Source: Takakia lepidozioides (lineage: Eukaryota > Streptophyta > Takakiopsida > Takakiales > Takakiaceae). From it: a DNA stretch of 64,000 nt. Made by a program: the position numbers and the translations under genes. Positions 24,101 to 37,984 of the stretch are shown here, piece after piece (position 1 is the first letter of the stretch; each line of letters begins with the position of its first letter). Under the pieces are notes generated by a model that saw nothing but the letters and a program-made list of their open reading frames with translations, was not told the origin of the DNA and did no database searches. The stretch is taken from positions 52,142,001-52,206,000 of the forward strand of contig CM060731.1 of the NCBI GenBank assembly GCA_030704615.1, given 5' to 3'.

Positions 24101-27100
24101 AAGGATATTTTGGGTCACAGGCATGTTGATGTTACAGGTTGAACAAGACCACTACTTTCCAGCAGATCTATTATTTCTGGCGAGTACAAATGCAGATGGT
24201 ATCTCCTACATCGAGGTATTCAATTGGTAGCCTTTGCAGTTCAACGTGAGGCTTGCTTGAGGATTCTCTGCTTTCAAGTATGGAAAGAAGAATTTATCCC
24301 AGAAAGTCCATGTTTGACGATTAGTGTTAGCCTGAAGTTTTGGCGTTTATGTATTTGTCTTGTTTCCTACTATCAAGCTCAACTCTGAGCTTTGAAAATT
24401 GCCAGTGGCGTGTATCCATATTCAGAAACAGGAAAATTACATCCTTGCCTCTGTGCACAGAAGGATGGGCTGTTCTAACCTTCTTTAGACCTTTGTTTGT
24501 CGCAATTTTAACCCTAAATCTGATTCATCTTCAACTTGAGTGTGTTAGTGGTGCTACTGGATTATTGTAGTCTTTTGCAGAAGTGTGCACGGGTGTGCTT
24601 CTAAGTTTGTTGGTTTTAGTGCAGACTTCAAACTTGGATGGTGAGACCAATCTCAAGATTCGGAAAGCTCTTGAACGGACTTGGGATTACATTGATGAGA
24701 ACAAAGCTGTTGAATTCAAAGGTTGTGTTTCATCACAGTGAGATATTCTACTCTCTTATAAGTCTATTACACCCAAGATCAAACTTGATTGTAGGGTTTC
24801 TGAAGATTGTGAGAAGGCCCTTGAGAACCATATGGCATGTGTTGTTTTTCTCTGAAGCTGTGCGTTGGCCGTTTCCTTGATTGATGATGCAGGAGTCATT
24901 GACTGTGAGCACCCAAACAACTCTCTCTATACCTTTACCGGTAATTTGAATGTGGGCAAGCAAACAATCCCCATCACACCAAATCAGATTCTCCTTCGGG
25001 TGAGTGAGAGGTGGTTCCTCTCGTCAGGTTCTGTAAATGCCAGTGCTCCTAATTTGTCAGATATTTACTTCATCAGCAGCATAGTTCACGTCAGCTATAT
25101 TTTGGTTTGCACTTTGAACTGGGTCAAGTAACTTGTTTTCCTATTGCAGGGTTGTAGCCTACGGAACACGGACTCTATTGTTGGGGCAGTTATTTTCACC
25201 GGTCATGAGACCAAGGTGGTTATTCTTCTGAACACAGTGAATTAGCACTACCATCGGTTCTCATGCCTTTCCAGCCTCTATGGGTTTTGTAGGTGTATGT
25301 AGTGCACAAGAGTGTACGAGAGTGTATCCTGGTCACCTGTGATCAGCGGTGATGGCTTCGTGGGTCTCTGGTGGAGTGGTAACATGTGCATGTGGACTGA
25401 AGGCTGTGTGGTGGCCCCATGGAAAGAATTGTGAGGTTCCAGTTATGATACCAAGAAATGTGTTCCTAGGGCAAGCATGGAGACCTCATATGCTCAAATA
25501 CATGCAGGTGATGATGAATGCGATGGATGTGCCTTCTAAACGGAGTACTTTGGAGCGAAAACTTGACAAGTTGATCTTGCTTCTGTTTTGCATCCTCTTC
25601 ACCTTATGTTTCATTGGGGCTATAGGCAGGTGTGCCATTCTCTCCATCATTATCCTCTTTTGCACTCTAGGCATGTTCACTCAAGGGAGAGTTGCCTAAA
25701 ATTTACTAGCAAGAGTGAAACAGGCTACAAGTACACATTGTTCTGGTTAGTGTTCATTACTCATTTGATATGGAGAGAAGGACGAGATCAGGTCAAGTTG
25801 ATCCATGCTTTTATTATGGAACAATCTTAGTTCTGCGTGTGGGGATGTTACAGGTTCTCTCTTGTTCTCTCTTACAGTCTGTTTTTTGACCTGGCAGTGG
25901 AATATTCATAAACGTTAAGTGGTGGTATTTGGGTCTGACGTTTCCGGGCATTGAAGACCAGTACAACCCTCGTAACAGAGCCTTAGTAAGTGTTTGGTTT
26001 AGTTTTGCTTCAGGTGGATGCAATCTGAATGTCTCCAGACACTTTGGTTCACACTTGGCAGGCATGAGATGGTGTCTTTCCTTAATCCGCCCTTCCCCTG
26101 CCTATCCATTTTAAACTGAGCATGTGTTTGTGGCAACAGGCTGTAGCTCGCCAATTTCTTAACACACCTACAATTTCTTTTCCTTGAAATGGACAGGTGG
26201 CTATTCTTGCTTTTTTCACTCTCGTGACGTTGTATGCGAATATTATCCCCATCTCTTTGTATGTTTCAATCGAGGTAAGCACTCAGTTACTCCTCTCTTG
26301 ACTGCAATTGAATATGAAACTTGGACACTATATGATTACGTTCCCACCCATAGTAACTACGTCTATATCTGACTGACACTGAGATTCCAACAACTCGAGC
26401 TTAATGTCAAAGTGGGTCCTCAGATATGTTCAACATTTCAGGCCTGCAGTATGGTGCGTGCTAACAAAATACTGCATAGGAGTAGCCACAGTGGAATGAT
26501 CATGTCTCTTTGACATTTGCACTATCAAATACTGTAATTTGCTGCCAATGTGTTTGGCTTGAAGGATTTATACTGAGGATCATTTATTACAGATGTTGCA
26601 TTGGGCTAGGGTTGAACATGATGTTCGATATCACGTGTTCGGAGAGAGAACCTTCGTGGTAGTTAATCTAGATGTTGTCAACTTTAACACACTGATTGGC
26701 ATTTCTTGTAGATGATCAAGTTTATACAGTCCACGCAGTTTATCAACAATGATGTACGCATGTATCACAGAGAAAGTAACACGGCTGCACTGGCTCGCAC
26801 ATCAAATCTGAATGAGGAGCTTGGCCAGGTGTCAATACAGCTCTTTTGCCTTCTTATTCCATGACTATTTTTCAATTCGTTGTAGCTATGCATGTGGGTC
26901 CAGAAGCTACGATTTGGATGGTCTAGCCTCTCTGAAATGGATGAGAGTTGCTGGTTTATGTCCCTTTATATTTATTGTTATGTTTGGAGATGCTTGAGTT
27001 AAAGGACAAATAAGTAGACTATGGGATTAATTTATATTTAGCAATATATCCATGCAGAAATCCTCATGGTGTGTTGGCAAGTGATAGCTCTATACTCAAC

Positions 27101-30100
27101 GAATTTGCAACTTAATTTACAGAGCAACACTGGAGCAGATAACCCAGTGGTTGGGTGTTTGTGCCTTGTCTGTGCATGACCAGGGTGATCCTGGGTTCAA
27201 TCCTTCAACCGTTCATTGGGCCCTCGGTAGCCTGTCCGTAGAGCAGTAGGCTTCTTAATTAGCTGGATGTTAAATCCACTGAGGGGACGCAGGTTTATCA
27301 GCTTCCCTCAGCGTAGCAAGTTTACTAAGGCAGGGCTGCATTTTAGGCCTCCTTTTGGAAGGCTTTGGTGGTTACTCTAAACATTGCTATTGTGAGGAAT
27401 GCCTTTAGCATCACCATTATATGTCTCCTGTTATTCCGTGGTCTTGGTATTCACTTGCGACTTGTGATTGAAACAATGCTAGGCAAAAACAGATGTGGAA
27501 GTTAGGCCAATGGGAAGATCATCAGCAACACAGTAGGAGAAAGGTGTCTATGCAGTCGTAAAACTCCTCCAGGAGCCTCTGAAAATTTAGATGGCAGTGG
27601 GCTTGAGACGTTCTGTCATTGGAATCCCAGGGTTACTTTCACAAACAATCATTGGACTTCTCCCAACCCAGATGCCTTTGATTATCGAACAGGTCTCATT
27701 GTGAAACACATCTTGACAGGACGAAGTGTGAAGAGTCATGAGCATCTGATTAAGGCCGGACATGAAGATAATTCTAATTCCAGTGTACAATTTATATTGT
27801 TGGTGAGGAAACAAGGCAGATTCTTATGTCTGTGGAAGTGTCTTTTTGCAGATAGAGTATATCTTCTCGGACAAAACAGGCACTCTGACAAGAAATCTGA
27901 TGGAGTTCTTCAAGTGCTCCATAGCGGGGGTGATGTATGGCACAGGTGTGACTGAGATCCAAAGAGCATCCGCTGATCGGTTGGGTGTGCCTCTTGAGGA
28001 GGTTTGTTCTTGTCCAGCTTCTCAATCTTGGCTCAACTGAGTGACATTACCTTAGGGCAACCTTTTGAGAGAGATCATTCATAATAAATTTTTGCTAAGT
28101 AGCACTAAAACTGGCAATGGAAGTTATTTTCCCACTCCTTAAGAAATCAAATTGATGGTCAACCTCTCTCCTGTATGTGTCCTGGCATCCCTCCTGTGTT
28201 GTTGATTGTGGCCTCGCACTAGAGTGATTAACCCTACTTGGCAAAGTCTGATTTATATGAGTATGCTTCTGGAGTTTTTGATTCCTGACCTCGATGCCAG
28301 CTTTTCATAATTTGCTCAGTTCTATGTGGCAATAGGATCTCAAGACCTCCCAAGAACATTTGATCCCAAACAGTGACATTTTGCGTATATCTTGTCCAGT
28401 ATATCCTATTTCTATCAGTTTTGAGCTTGCATTCTGTTGGGCAGGGGCACTGTACCAACAGTACACCTGAAGAGCTACCACAGTTGACTTGTATTCAGGC
28501 CACATTGGCTTTGTTACTTTGTCTCCAGGTTCCGAGGTCAGATGATGCCATCCGAGAGAAAGGGTTTAACTTTGATGACAGAAGGCTTATGACTGGGCGG
28601 TGGCGTGCAGAACCAAATCCAGAGGTTTGCAAGGTGATCTATAATATTGGCTCCACCCCATTTTTTTAACGTAGGAGTTTCTGACTGAGGCTTTCTAAAT
28701 GTAGAGATAAGCATCTGATTTCCCAAAATGGTCACTAGGGTTCTACATGTGGAATGTCAGACAACATGTTGCTACAATTCCTGGGTCACCAGGTGAATGT
28801 ACGTGATGCACTGTCCATCAACTTGGAAACACATCCCAAATTATATCTTTTAATTTGCTCTTTATATCCAAAAGAAATCAACGCTGATGTCAGAGATAAA
28901 CATAATGTAGCACTACTTTTTTTTGGAATGCTGTGTACTGTTGCTACTTCTTTTGGGGTTCAAAGAAGACAGGTATGGCTGTTCCTGAATAGTTTCCCGG
29001 GTATGATTGCTTTCAGGAGTTTTTTAGATGTCTTGCGGTTTGTCACACAGTGCTGCCTGAGGGGGAGGACAAGCCTGAAAAGATCACGTATCAGGCAGCA
29101 TCTCCTGATGAGGCTGCGTTGGTTACTGCAGCTAAGAACTTTGGCTTCTTCTTCTATGGGTAGTCTCGACCTCCAGAATCCATGATTGAGAACATACGTA
29201 TATCACACCTCAAAATGCACACTGTAGTAATATCATTGTGGAAACACTCATTTCGAGAAGCAGGCTGGTGGGATAATATAGTAAGGTTTGAGGTTTGCAG
29301 CACTTCATTCGTTTTGCAATGGTGTATGACACTAGTTCTTGTGTCTAGGAGTCCTGGTTGCGCTGATCCAATTCCTTAAGCTAGGTCTCATGTTTGTTGA
29401 AATGAACTGACAGGCGGTCTCCGACAACAATTCGAGTTCGGGAGTCACATGTGGAGAAGTTGGGGCGCGTGGTGGATGTAGAGTATGAGATTTTAAATGT
29501 CTTGGAGTTTAACAGGTCAGATATGCTATTTGTACTGTAAACAGGATTGTAGGGAGTGAAGTTCAGCCTTATGCTGAGATATTCTGTCATCTCTGTCCTT
29601 TGTGTAAGCCCTCTCACAGCATGTGGAAGCTTATGAGGTGTAACAGAGATTGAATGTACTCATAAGACCGTAGCCTTGTGGCCATAGACCCTGTGCGCCA
29701 GCTTGGGCAGAACAAGAGGGAACAGACTATCTTTGTGAGGGGCTCACTCATGGCACTTACCTTACTTTGAGAGGGACAGAGAGACAGAGAGGAGAGGACT
29801 CTGGTGGAAGCCAGTGTAAATAAGAGCCACCTCCCCTGTGCGTACGGCTCTTACCTCAGCCAACTTTCATGTAACATTTTGTGATTGTTCGATTATGGAA
29901 AATGAGGTACCCTGCATGAATTCATGAATACTGGAGGTGCTAGATTATGTAGTTACCATGATGCTCTCTTCTGCAATTTCTTATACTGTTGGACCTCTCT
30001 GTGCGCGTTTTTTGAACAGCACTCGCAAGCGCCAATCCGTTATCTGCCGCTATCCTAATGGAAGGCTGGTTTTATATTGCAAAGTAAGTTGTCTTACGAC

Positions 30101-33100
30101 ATGTACTTGAGGAACCTGTTTTTGGGCCAGAGTGAAATTGGGCTGCATGAGAGGCCGGTTCATCTGAAGTGCCCAAATTGTTTCTGACATCTAAGGGGTG
30201 TTGACCTGACATGAGAGATGAGAGGAGGGTCTTGTGGGGAGGGTGTGTTGGGGCCAGGTGTGTGTGGGTTTGGGATGCACCAGCAGAAATCACATCCCCG
30301 TCGTCATGACCATCCATACTCCACCTCATCAACTGACTTTATCTGTCCTGCTTTGATATGACCTTTGATTATCATCCTGACTTTAGAAGATGGGTTTAAG
30401 CTAAAGGTCCTGAATATGCACTTAAGCTCTAAGGTTAATCAAATCCTTCGTATGATAGATGGGCAAGAGTGTACATGAAATAACCATCTTACTATGATTT
30501 CTCTTCATCTGTCTGCTCCTTGGGTTATAGATGTTGTTGTAGATGCTCAGATTTTGAATGCCACTAACTGCTGGTCAATGCACACACAGGGTGCCGACTC
30601 GGTGGTTTATGAGAGGATGGCAGATGGTGGATTAAATCAATACAAGGAGATAACACGTGACCATCTGGAGAAGTTTGGAGCTGATGGGCTCCGAACCTTG
30701 TGCTTGGCATACCGCAACTTGGACCCCCACTTGTATGAAGCTTGGAATGAGAAATTTATTCAAGCTAAGTCAGCGTTACGAGATCGAGAGAAAAAACTAG
30801 ATGAGGTAGGCATTCTGGGCCTGGAAGATCTTACTTTACAATCACAGTTTTTGTCAACCATGTGGTTGCTGTGGCCATGTTACACTGTCTCACGAGTTGG
30901 TGGCAAGATCATGTGAAGTTGATGGCAAAGTACTGAAGCTTTCTTGTTCCTTGGTCCAGTTTGGTCCCATTGTTGAAGGATTGAATGGTCGTAGTAGAAA
31001 AGAGTGGGACCTTCTGAAATAGGTTCATTACAAAGTTTGCAGTGCAGCTGAAAAATTTCAAGCACACCTGAATTGTAATGTAGGATCAGGAAGCCAACAG
31101 AGCTTAGGGGTATTAGATGTGTATCACCAATACAAGTGCAGAAACAGACAAACAGACAAAACCAGAGATATAACATGTTAGCATTTCAGCCCCTGAAAAG
31201 TAGTCTACTTTGCCATGTGCAGGTTGGGGAGCTCATTGAAAAAGAGTTGATTCTGCTTGGGTGCACAGCGATTGAAGACAAACTGCAAGACGGAGTCCCC
31301 AGCTGCATAGAAACACTTTCCAGGGCTGGAATAAAAATATGGGTACTTACAGGAGACAAATTGGAGACTGCCATTAATATTGCCTACGGTATGACAGCCC
31401 CTATGAAGTTATCTGCTGTAATTTAAACACATGGAAAGGCACATAATATAATGTGAAGTCATGCCTAATTGAGTCGTGTCAGTGGGTCAAGAGACATTTT
31501 TTCCTCGAGAGATATTCAGACATTGAAGTGCCTACACATGAATATAGCAGAGAGGGAAAGAGGGCCATTTTGGAATGAGAAAGTAGGGTGACAGATAGAC
31601 TGATAGCAGAGGAAAGTTTTGGAAGAAGAATACTTAGAAGGGTGTCGGTGGTTGGTCTGCAGCTTGCAGCTTGCTGAGTAACGAGTTTAAGCAGTTTATT
31701 ATCAACTCAGATGTGAAGGCGATCCGGGATGTGGAAGACAGAGTGAGTAGCTGATTTTGCAGTTTGGAGGGGCAGGCTTGTCATGAAGGAGACGTTTAAC
31801 ATGCAAGCGTTAGTTTCCAAGTAGTGTCAGCTCACCGTATGATACCAACAAACATGACCAGGAGTTTTTCACACTGGCTTATATTTTCATGAGAGATCAT
31901 GCCGAGAAGCACTTAAATTTTGGTCATTTCCTGCATGCAGGGTGATCCTTTGGAGACCGCACGTGTAATAGAGGATTGGGTAACACAGCATCTGCAGGAC
32001 TTTCTCCATGAGGCTGAACAATGTCCACCTGATGTGGATATGGCTCTTGTGATTGATGGGAGGTGTCTTATGTATGCTCTGGATCCTCAGAAACTTCGAG
32101 GCACTCTTCTCCAGTTGTGCATGAGGTGTAAAGCTGTCGTGTGTTGCCGTGTTTCGCCCTTACAGAAAGCTCAGGTATATGGAAATTCTTTGTTCATGTC
32201 TGAGATACGTAAATGACATCTAGGTCTAGGTCATCTTGCAAAGCACAAGAGAGATGCTCTTCCTATATCTAGATTCTAGGTTTTAGATGAACATGCTGTT
32301 GTGTAATCTCTGTATTGGGCCCCTGGTCTCTGCACACATTGGTTGCAGTACAATTGAGGTTCTCCTTATCTTTAAATCTGTACTCAAGAAAATGCATTAC
32401 AGTAAGGGCTCACAGAATAAAACCTACATGCTTCTCAATTAGTACTTAAATGGGCTAAACCCCTCCATTGAGATGAAGTCGAAAAAATGAGTTGTTTTCG
32501 TGTTTCGCAATTAACTAATTTTGGCCGTTCATAGGTGACGAGTTTGATGAAAAATGATGCCAAGAAGATAACACTGAGTATTGGCGATGGGGCCAATGAC
32601 GTCAGCATGATTCAGGCTGCCCACATTGGGGTTGGCATCAGTGGACAAGAAGGGATGCAAGCTGTGATGGCCAGTGATTTTGCAATAGCACAATTTCGGT
32701 TTCTGACGGACTTGCTTTTAGTCCACGGACGGTGGTCTTACATCCGAATAACTAAGGTAGACGGCCTTCTTGTTGAAGAGAATTTCAGCATCTTGTTATA
32801 TTGTGCACATTATCCAGTGCTCTTCCACTACTTGTCTACCATGTTCTCCAGCTGTAGGGATCTCAGAGTCAGCTCACACTATCTTCAGGTTGAGTCAGAC
32901 AGGTAGCCTCACTGTCCGGATGAGAAATGGAATTGCCATGCACAAATGGAGCCAGACTTCTCCTATCTAACGTGTTGACAGGAAGAGAGGGATATAGTTT
33001 CCAGAGGTACAAAATGATCTCACTTGCCCGCTTTCTCATATCTGAGTTTGAACATCGTACTGTGGTGGATGATATAAAGCCCTCCTGATTTTGAGAGGGC

Positions 33101-35357
33101 AAGATCAGTGGGGACCTACCCTTAATGGTATGTCATAGTCTCACCAGCCACAGGAAACGGTCTAGACACGATAGTATTTCTCACATGCTCCTCTTCCATG
33201 ACATGACAGGTGGTGGCTTACTTTTTCTACAAGAATTTGACGTTCACACTCACTCAATTCTGGTTCACTCTCTACACGGGGTTCTCCGGGCAACGATTTT
33301 ACGATGACTGGTTTCAGTCCTTATACAATGTTCTTTTCACAGCCCTGCCTGTGATTGTTGTTGGCATATTCGATAAGGTATATTCATCCATTGCGACTCC
33401 TGGAATTGTCAAGGGGTATAACAGGGGTTTAGGGTTTATCCAAGTCCTGTTAGGCAAACTATGGACCTTATATGAGAAGATGTATAGAGCAGGAAGGTGA
33501 GCAAGTTTCAAAGCCTGCCCAGCCTCCTGCTTTGTGATGGTGGTGAATGTCCTCCACTGATTGACAGTGAATTTGGGTACAGGATGTGAGCGCCTCCAAA
33601 TCAAGATCATACCCGCAGTTGTACAAAGCGGGAATTGATAATCTCTATTTTAAATGGCGAGTGCTGTTGGTATGGCTCATGGCTGCAACCTACCAGTCTC
33701 TCATCTTCTTCTTGTTTCCAATAACTGCCGGCATGGGTGCTCAAAATGGGTCCAGTATGATGCTTGGATTGTGGGATGTTTCTACTATGGCCTTCACATG
33801 TATATTGATCACTGTGAACATTCGCCTCATGATGGCCTCCTCATCCCTCACGAGGTGGCACTATATCAGTGTTGGTGGCAGCATTGGAGCCTGGTTCATT
33901 TTCATTTTCCTCTACTCTGCGGTGCAAGTTAGTTTTAGACAGGTACCCTTTTTACCTCATCATATGCATCTGTTGCTTTGTTTGAATTCCTGAACTACCC
34001 TGCTTCTGGGACGATGGAGTTGGAAACCTTTTAGGATAAAGACTCAGATGCAATCACAAGGGACAAGTGGATATGATTAAACATTGCTGTGGGGAGCCCA
34101 TTGCATGTCCAACTTCGACCAGCAGAGCAAGAGTTTGCACCATTCTACCCTTGCGGGTCGTCAGATAGTGAGCACACTTCAATGAAGCAGAAGGGAGAGG
34201 GAGACCCCATTGATACAAAAGACTACAACAATTGAGAGGGAGAGGAAAGGGGAGAGCTTGGGGGTGTGGGTGGAAGGGGAACTGAGGTCAAGTCCAAAGG
34301 GGTAGAACAGACAAGGGTCTATTTCTGTTATGTTTTTCTCAATGTTTGTTACATATTCGTGTACATGGCATTGTCGCAAACATGTGTTTTTCTAGCGTCC
34401 TCGTCTTGAAGCATTTTCTTGTTACCAGATACTCCACGAGTTACATGGCTTGAGGGCCTGCGAATTTGCATTTTCTTCTCACATAGCTGATGAGATGTCA
34501 CATGAACTTTAGATGCTGATGGAGGAGAAAGGATTATCAATTTAGCGGGTTTAGTTATCTTGTAGAAGAGAACTTGTGGTGCAAGTAGGGACAAGCATCA
34601 TACAATTTTTTGTGGTGGGTTAATACTCTGTTTGTGTATGCATGGGTGCAGGAAAACATATATTGGGTGATATTCACCATAATGAGCACTTGGTATTTCT
34701 GGTTCACCATCCTGTTGGTTCCTATGGTGGCGCTGTCGGGGGACGCCCTCTTCATGGCGTGAGTGTCTTTTCTTTTTCTGTGTACTTCACTGGAAAGGTC
34801 TACCCCTTGTCTATATAATCTTTTTACAAACGCCTCGGTGCAGAGACCCCTGTGGAGGGTCTCCAGTGGACATGCTATTTTCGTGCAGTTTCATCCCATG
34901 TCTTACTTGGACACCTTTGGTTAATCTGTTTCAAAAGTCTGCTCACCAGTGGTCATCCTTCCCCTGACTGACTGACTTGTTGAATTGGATGGTGTATTGT
35001 AGGGTGCAGCGATGGTTCTTCCCGTATGACTACCAGATAATCCAGGAGGAAAGTAAGTTCCGTCATGTACCAGACACTGAGGATTATGAGCGGCAGACAG
35101 AGATGATGGCTATGCTTGATAGCCCAGCGATGATGACACAGGAGGAGGAAAGGAGGATTGCTATGGCACAACTCCCAAGGGAAAGGTCCAAGCACACTGG
35201 CTTCTCTTTCGATTCCCCAGGGTTTGAATCCTTCTTTGCCATGCAAGAGGGTGTGGCCACCCCTGCCAAATCATGGGACATTGCACGCCGAGCCAGCATG
35301 AAATATGCTCACCGTGTCAGCTCCTCTGTGAGCCGAAAGAATGATGTCTTTCTCTGA
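18152..35357 (+). CDS. ALA3: Phospholipid-transporting P4-ATPase (ALA3-like flippase)
   Basis: This flippase moves aminophospholipids across Golgi, vesicle or plasma membranes, normally with an ALIS/CDC50 beta subunit. Exons: 18152-18289, 19191-19256, 19531-19592, 23241-23322, 23740-23850, 24138-24215, 24625-24721, 24893-24999, 25150-25215, 25508-25629, 25898-25985, 26197-26274, 26712-26828, 27852-28001, 28529-28633, 29017-29159, 29414-29515, 30020-30083, 30590-30805, 31223-31388, 31663-31742, 31941-32174, 32535-32756, 33210-33377, 33583-33942, 34652-34758, 35003-35357. All introns are GT-AG and all phases agree, giving about 1227 aa; Arabidopsis ALA3 is about 1213. Seen: IYCND and [10 protein letters not shown] at the N-terminus; LDGETN (about residue 184, actuator); DKTGT with the phosphorylated Asp near 411; SPDEAALV in the nucleotide domain; LTGDK; GDGAND (about 841-846); and FFPYDYQI after the last membrane segment, then a soluble tail with [11 protein letters not shown]. 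The start ATG is the first in frame before the conserved block; exon 1 is the least certain. Confidence 0.93.
19956..21475 (-). mobile_element. LINE (non-LTR retrotransposon) fragment in ALA3 intron 3
   Basis: Read from 21475 down, the - strand encodes pieces of a non-LTR reverse transcriptase: PDGIVNKL, then an [16 protein letters not shown] block, [25 protein letters not shown] and MFADDSAG, the last being the catalytic FADD box. A C-terminal thumb-like [11 protein letters not shown] region follows. Several frameshifts split it into at least five frames, so it is dead. It lacks the endonuclease and ORF1, so it is 5' truncated. It sits antisense in the 3.65-kb third intron of the flippase gene. 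Confidence 0.85.
21500..21960. repeat. Dispersed LINE-derived repeats in intron 3
   Basis: Two near-identical segments, at about 21503-21560 and 21900-21957, share CATAAGACGTTGTTTGCCG and GTAGCCTTGTGGCCATTGAC. Similar copies occur at 29660-29705 and, in reverse, at 39800-40080 and 40550-40590. A second word block at 21630-21720 (CATCAATCTGCTGTGTGTG) recurs at 37620-37690 and, in reverse, at 44820-44900; its - strand translation contains THTQQIDAC-like sequence, so it belongs to a LINE ORF. Confidence 0.6.
22376..22660 (-). mobile_element. LINE 3' end, reverse orientation
   Basis: The + strand shows an A/G-rich (AAAAG)n run, then GGAACTTTATAACGTCCATC, the reverse of the LINE tail words GACGTTATAAAG. 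Further on, - strand coding for [14 protein letters not shown] matches the C-terminal KCLAAYLHEAFTLRQ peptide of the same LINE family in MCM4 introns. It is a truncated insertion. Confidence 0.6.
23331..23697 (+). repeat. Tandem duplication inside ALA3 intron 4
   Basis: A segment of about 165 bp starting TCTGTCCAGGA occurs at 23331-23496 and again at 23533-23697, offset by 201 bp. Both copies contain GGCTAAGGGTTAGTGGTTTC and GGGGACTTGGTCTGTGGGAT and end AGTCTTACTCC. The first copy begins just after the splice donor at 23323. Confidence 0.8.
27130..27440 (+). mobile_element. tRNA-derived SINE (probable)
   Basis: A box-A-like TAACCCAGTGG (about 27140) is followed 54 bp later by a perfect box B, GGTTCAATCC (about 27194). 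The remainder has no cloverleaf. It lies in intron 13 of the flippase gene. The later words GCCTCCTTTTGGAAGGC resemble a stretch at about 40140, hinting at a shared SINE body. Confidence 0.5.
29640..29800 (+). repeat. Dispersed LINE-derived repeat in ALA3 intron 17
   Basis: It contains CTCATAAGACCGTAGCCTTG and GGCCATAGACC, then GAACAAGAGGGAACAGA, TTTGTGAGGGGCTCACTC and CTTACCTT. The second half recurs at 37515-37580. Both halves also occur near 21500-21630, so the order is conserved across copies. Confidence 0.6.
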
Positions 35358-37509
35358 AGTTTGTTGCCACGCTAAAAGCTCCTTGCTTTCACCACTTGGG
35401 GCCCCCTCCTCTTGCCATTTTAGTTGTGATGATGACCCCTTGTAGCATGAGGGCTGTACACCCCTTATGGCCCTTATGGTCTCGCATCGTCTGTAAGTTC
35501 AGGAGATGGAGATGGGAATGGATATGGAAAGTATATTCCATGGAGGACACAATCAGAGGATGGAGAGTATATGAGCTCGACACCACATTCAGTTGCTATC
35601 TCTGCACTTCTACCATGCAGACTTGTCAATTTCACGCAGATCAGTTCTCTGTTTTCGAGCCTTTTGAATACTTCAGGAAGAAGAGAGGAATGGGTTCTTT
35701 GGATGGGACTCCTAGGGGTTGTAGATTATATCAGCCACATGGCTGTAGGTCAGGCTTTTCCTCTGACAAATAATTGTTAGGAGGAAGGCTTTGTGGATGG
35801 TCACCCTGTGCCCAATGGGAACAGAGCATGGCGGTGAGGGAGAGCTAGAGGTGATGTAGTTTTTGATTCTTGTGGATCCTTTTGGACCCGTATGCCCTAT
35901 CCCTGCAAGTGAGGAGGGTCATGCTCTGATTAACAGCCCATGTTTGGATTGGGGATGGTGCTTCTGTGCACTTTGTTGTAGCATTCAAGCAGAGAAACAT
36001 TCTCCAAAGTAGAACTCGATTCAGTAGGTGGGGGAGAATTTTGGAGCAAGGGTTTGAGACGACATTCTGGCAAATCGTGGGTCTGGGATGTACGGCCAAA
36101 GTATGAGGAGCCATTGTCCCATGAGAGGTATAGCATACAGATCCTAATTACTTACAAGATGCATGGATTCTTGCAGCAAGTAGTTTATCACTTGCTGTTG
36201 TACGTTTTCCAAGTAAAGAGCATCCTTAATCAGCATTTCCAATTTTGAGATTCTCTTGTATGGTGTGTGCTGCAGGTCTTCAGCTCTTTAGGCATCGTTG
36301 ATCGAGGGACTTAATTTGAATTAATATCTTTCAACAGAGTTGTTTGGACTGGGCACTATTACCATACCGAATATCGTGCTAGGTTCCAGGATTGTCTGCC
36401 GTAACTGGGGGCTTGAGTATATAAGGGAAGAATTGGGCAGAAGATGTGTAGTGGCTGTGGAAAAGATCCCACCCCCTCACCAGAAGGGTGTGTACTCAGA
36501 GAATCTAGGAGAAAACCCAGAGTCTTTGGTGACTTGCAGTTATCATTCTTGTGTTTGTGCTCCTTAACATTTATGCACAAGCCATTTTTCCACTGATAAA
36601 AAGTGTCAGATAAGGCACACAGCATCACTGGTGAAAGTGTACAAGCCTCGGCGCTTTTGAGTTTCTTGCACAGCTCCTGGCAAGTGTGACTGTTCCCCCA
36701 CCTCTTGGCAGTTTGGAACAGCCTGCAGAACTTGAAACTCGTGATGGAAACACTGGTATGTGTTTGAGTGAAACAGACAACAGGCAAGCTGAAACTGTCA
36801 TTAGCCACACCAAACCTTGCCCTGAAATTGTTTTGTACTTAGCGAAGGTCCCACATAATACAACAGCCCTTTAAACTCAGGTTTGCTTACTAGTAATAGA
36901 GAACAAGAAAGGAGCTGTTTGTTCCAGTCTTATGGAATCAAGTGCATGTTCTCCTGAAGAGCAAACCATAGGCCTACAGCTGCCATGCCAGAGTAGAGTT
37001 TCTATGCAAGAGCGTCCCCAAGAAACTTCCTGTCGCTCTGATCATCGTGCTTACGTCTTGCGTTGGGTGATTGTGACGATCGAAGGTTACGCGAACCGAT
37101 GGACGACTGGCTGTACAAGTAGACACTAGACACCAAAATATCCATTTTTGTCCGATTGGATTGGGGAGCTGGGCCCATCTGCTAGATTGAGTTGATCACT
37201 GTTGCTATGCCCTCTGTGTCATCTTGTGACAAAACAGCTGAGCCCGTTTGGAAAGGTGTCGGCAGACAAGATATGTGTCTGTGTGTGTGGCTTCTGGTAA
37301 GATACATCGCGTTTCTCTTTTGGGGTTCACTTCACACAAGTTGTTACATTTCCACCTGCAGCCGAAGCTTTGCCAATAAGATCTCGACCATTTCTCTGTC
37401 GGTGTGACCCTTGCTGATCACACTTCGCACTTAGGCGAAATTTAGGCTTGTGAATTTCGGACGTAGTCAGAAATGCCAGGCTTTCACGTTGTTCGTCGGG
37501 AGAATTTCG
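35358..37509. other. Intergenic region between ALA3 and MCM4
   Basis: This is 3' flanking sequence of the flippase gene followed by unique-looking DNA. Short frames occur on both strands, but none has a recognisable motif or a convincing exon series. I see no RNA gene. Confidence 0.4.
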
Positions 37510-37695
37510 CGAGTTGTGGAGAACAAGAGGGAACAGAATTAGCTTTGTGAGGGGGGCTCACTCCAGTAGTGGGACTTGCCTTGATATAAACAAGTAGTTC
37601 AGATTTCCTCTAGAAATCCCTTCACACACGCATCAATCTGCTGCGTGTGAGCAGCCCAGAAAATAGAACCCAACAGGGCCCGGGCTGTACTCTCA
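37510..37695 (-). mobile_element. LINE fragment
   Basis: The - strand translation includes an ARALLGSIFWAAHTQQIDAC-like peptide followed by VKGFLEEI. This matches the LINE peptide found in reverse at 44820-44900. The + strand has the GAACAAGAGGGAACAGA block shared with 29705. It is truncated and ends about 450 bp before the MCM4 start codon. Confidence 0.55.
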
Positions 37696-37984
37696 GCCTC
37701 GAGATTGTCGAAGTTAGTGAACAGTTGTGCAGGTCCTGAAGAGAGTCGCTCTCTGCTGAGAATACGTATCAGAAAATCGGGCACATCGGGTTTTTTTTTT
37801 CCTTTGGAAGGCTTGTGGTGATTTTGACAACTTCTTTTCGTGCAGTAAAGAAAGCAAATTAATTGTTTTCGGAGGAACCCGGGATCGTTTTCCGTACTAT
37901 TTGTATGGGCAGCTGACAGAATTCCATGGCTCATCTGTTCATCCGTGCGAATGAATGAGAATATTATCTTATTTCGTTCGTCGT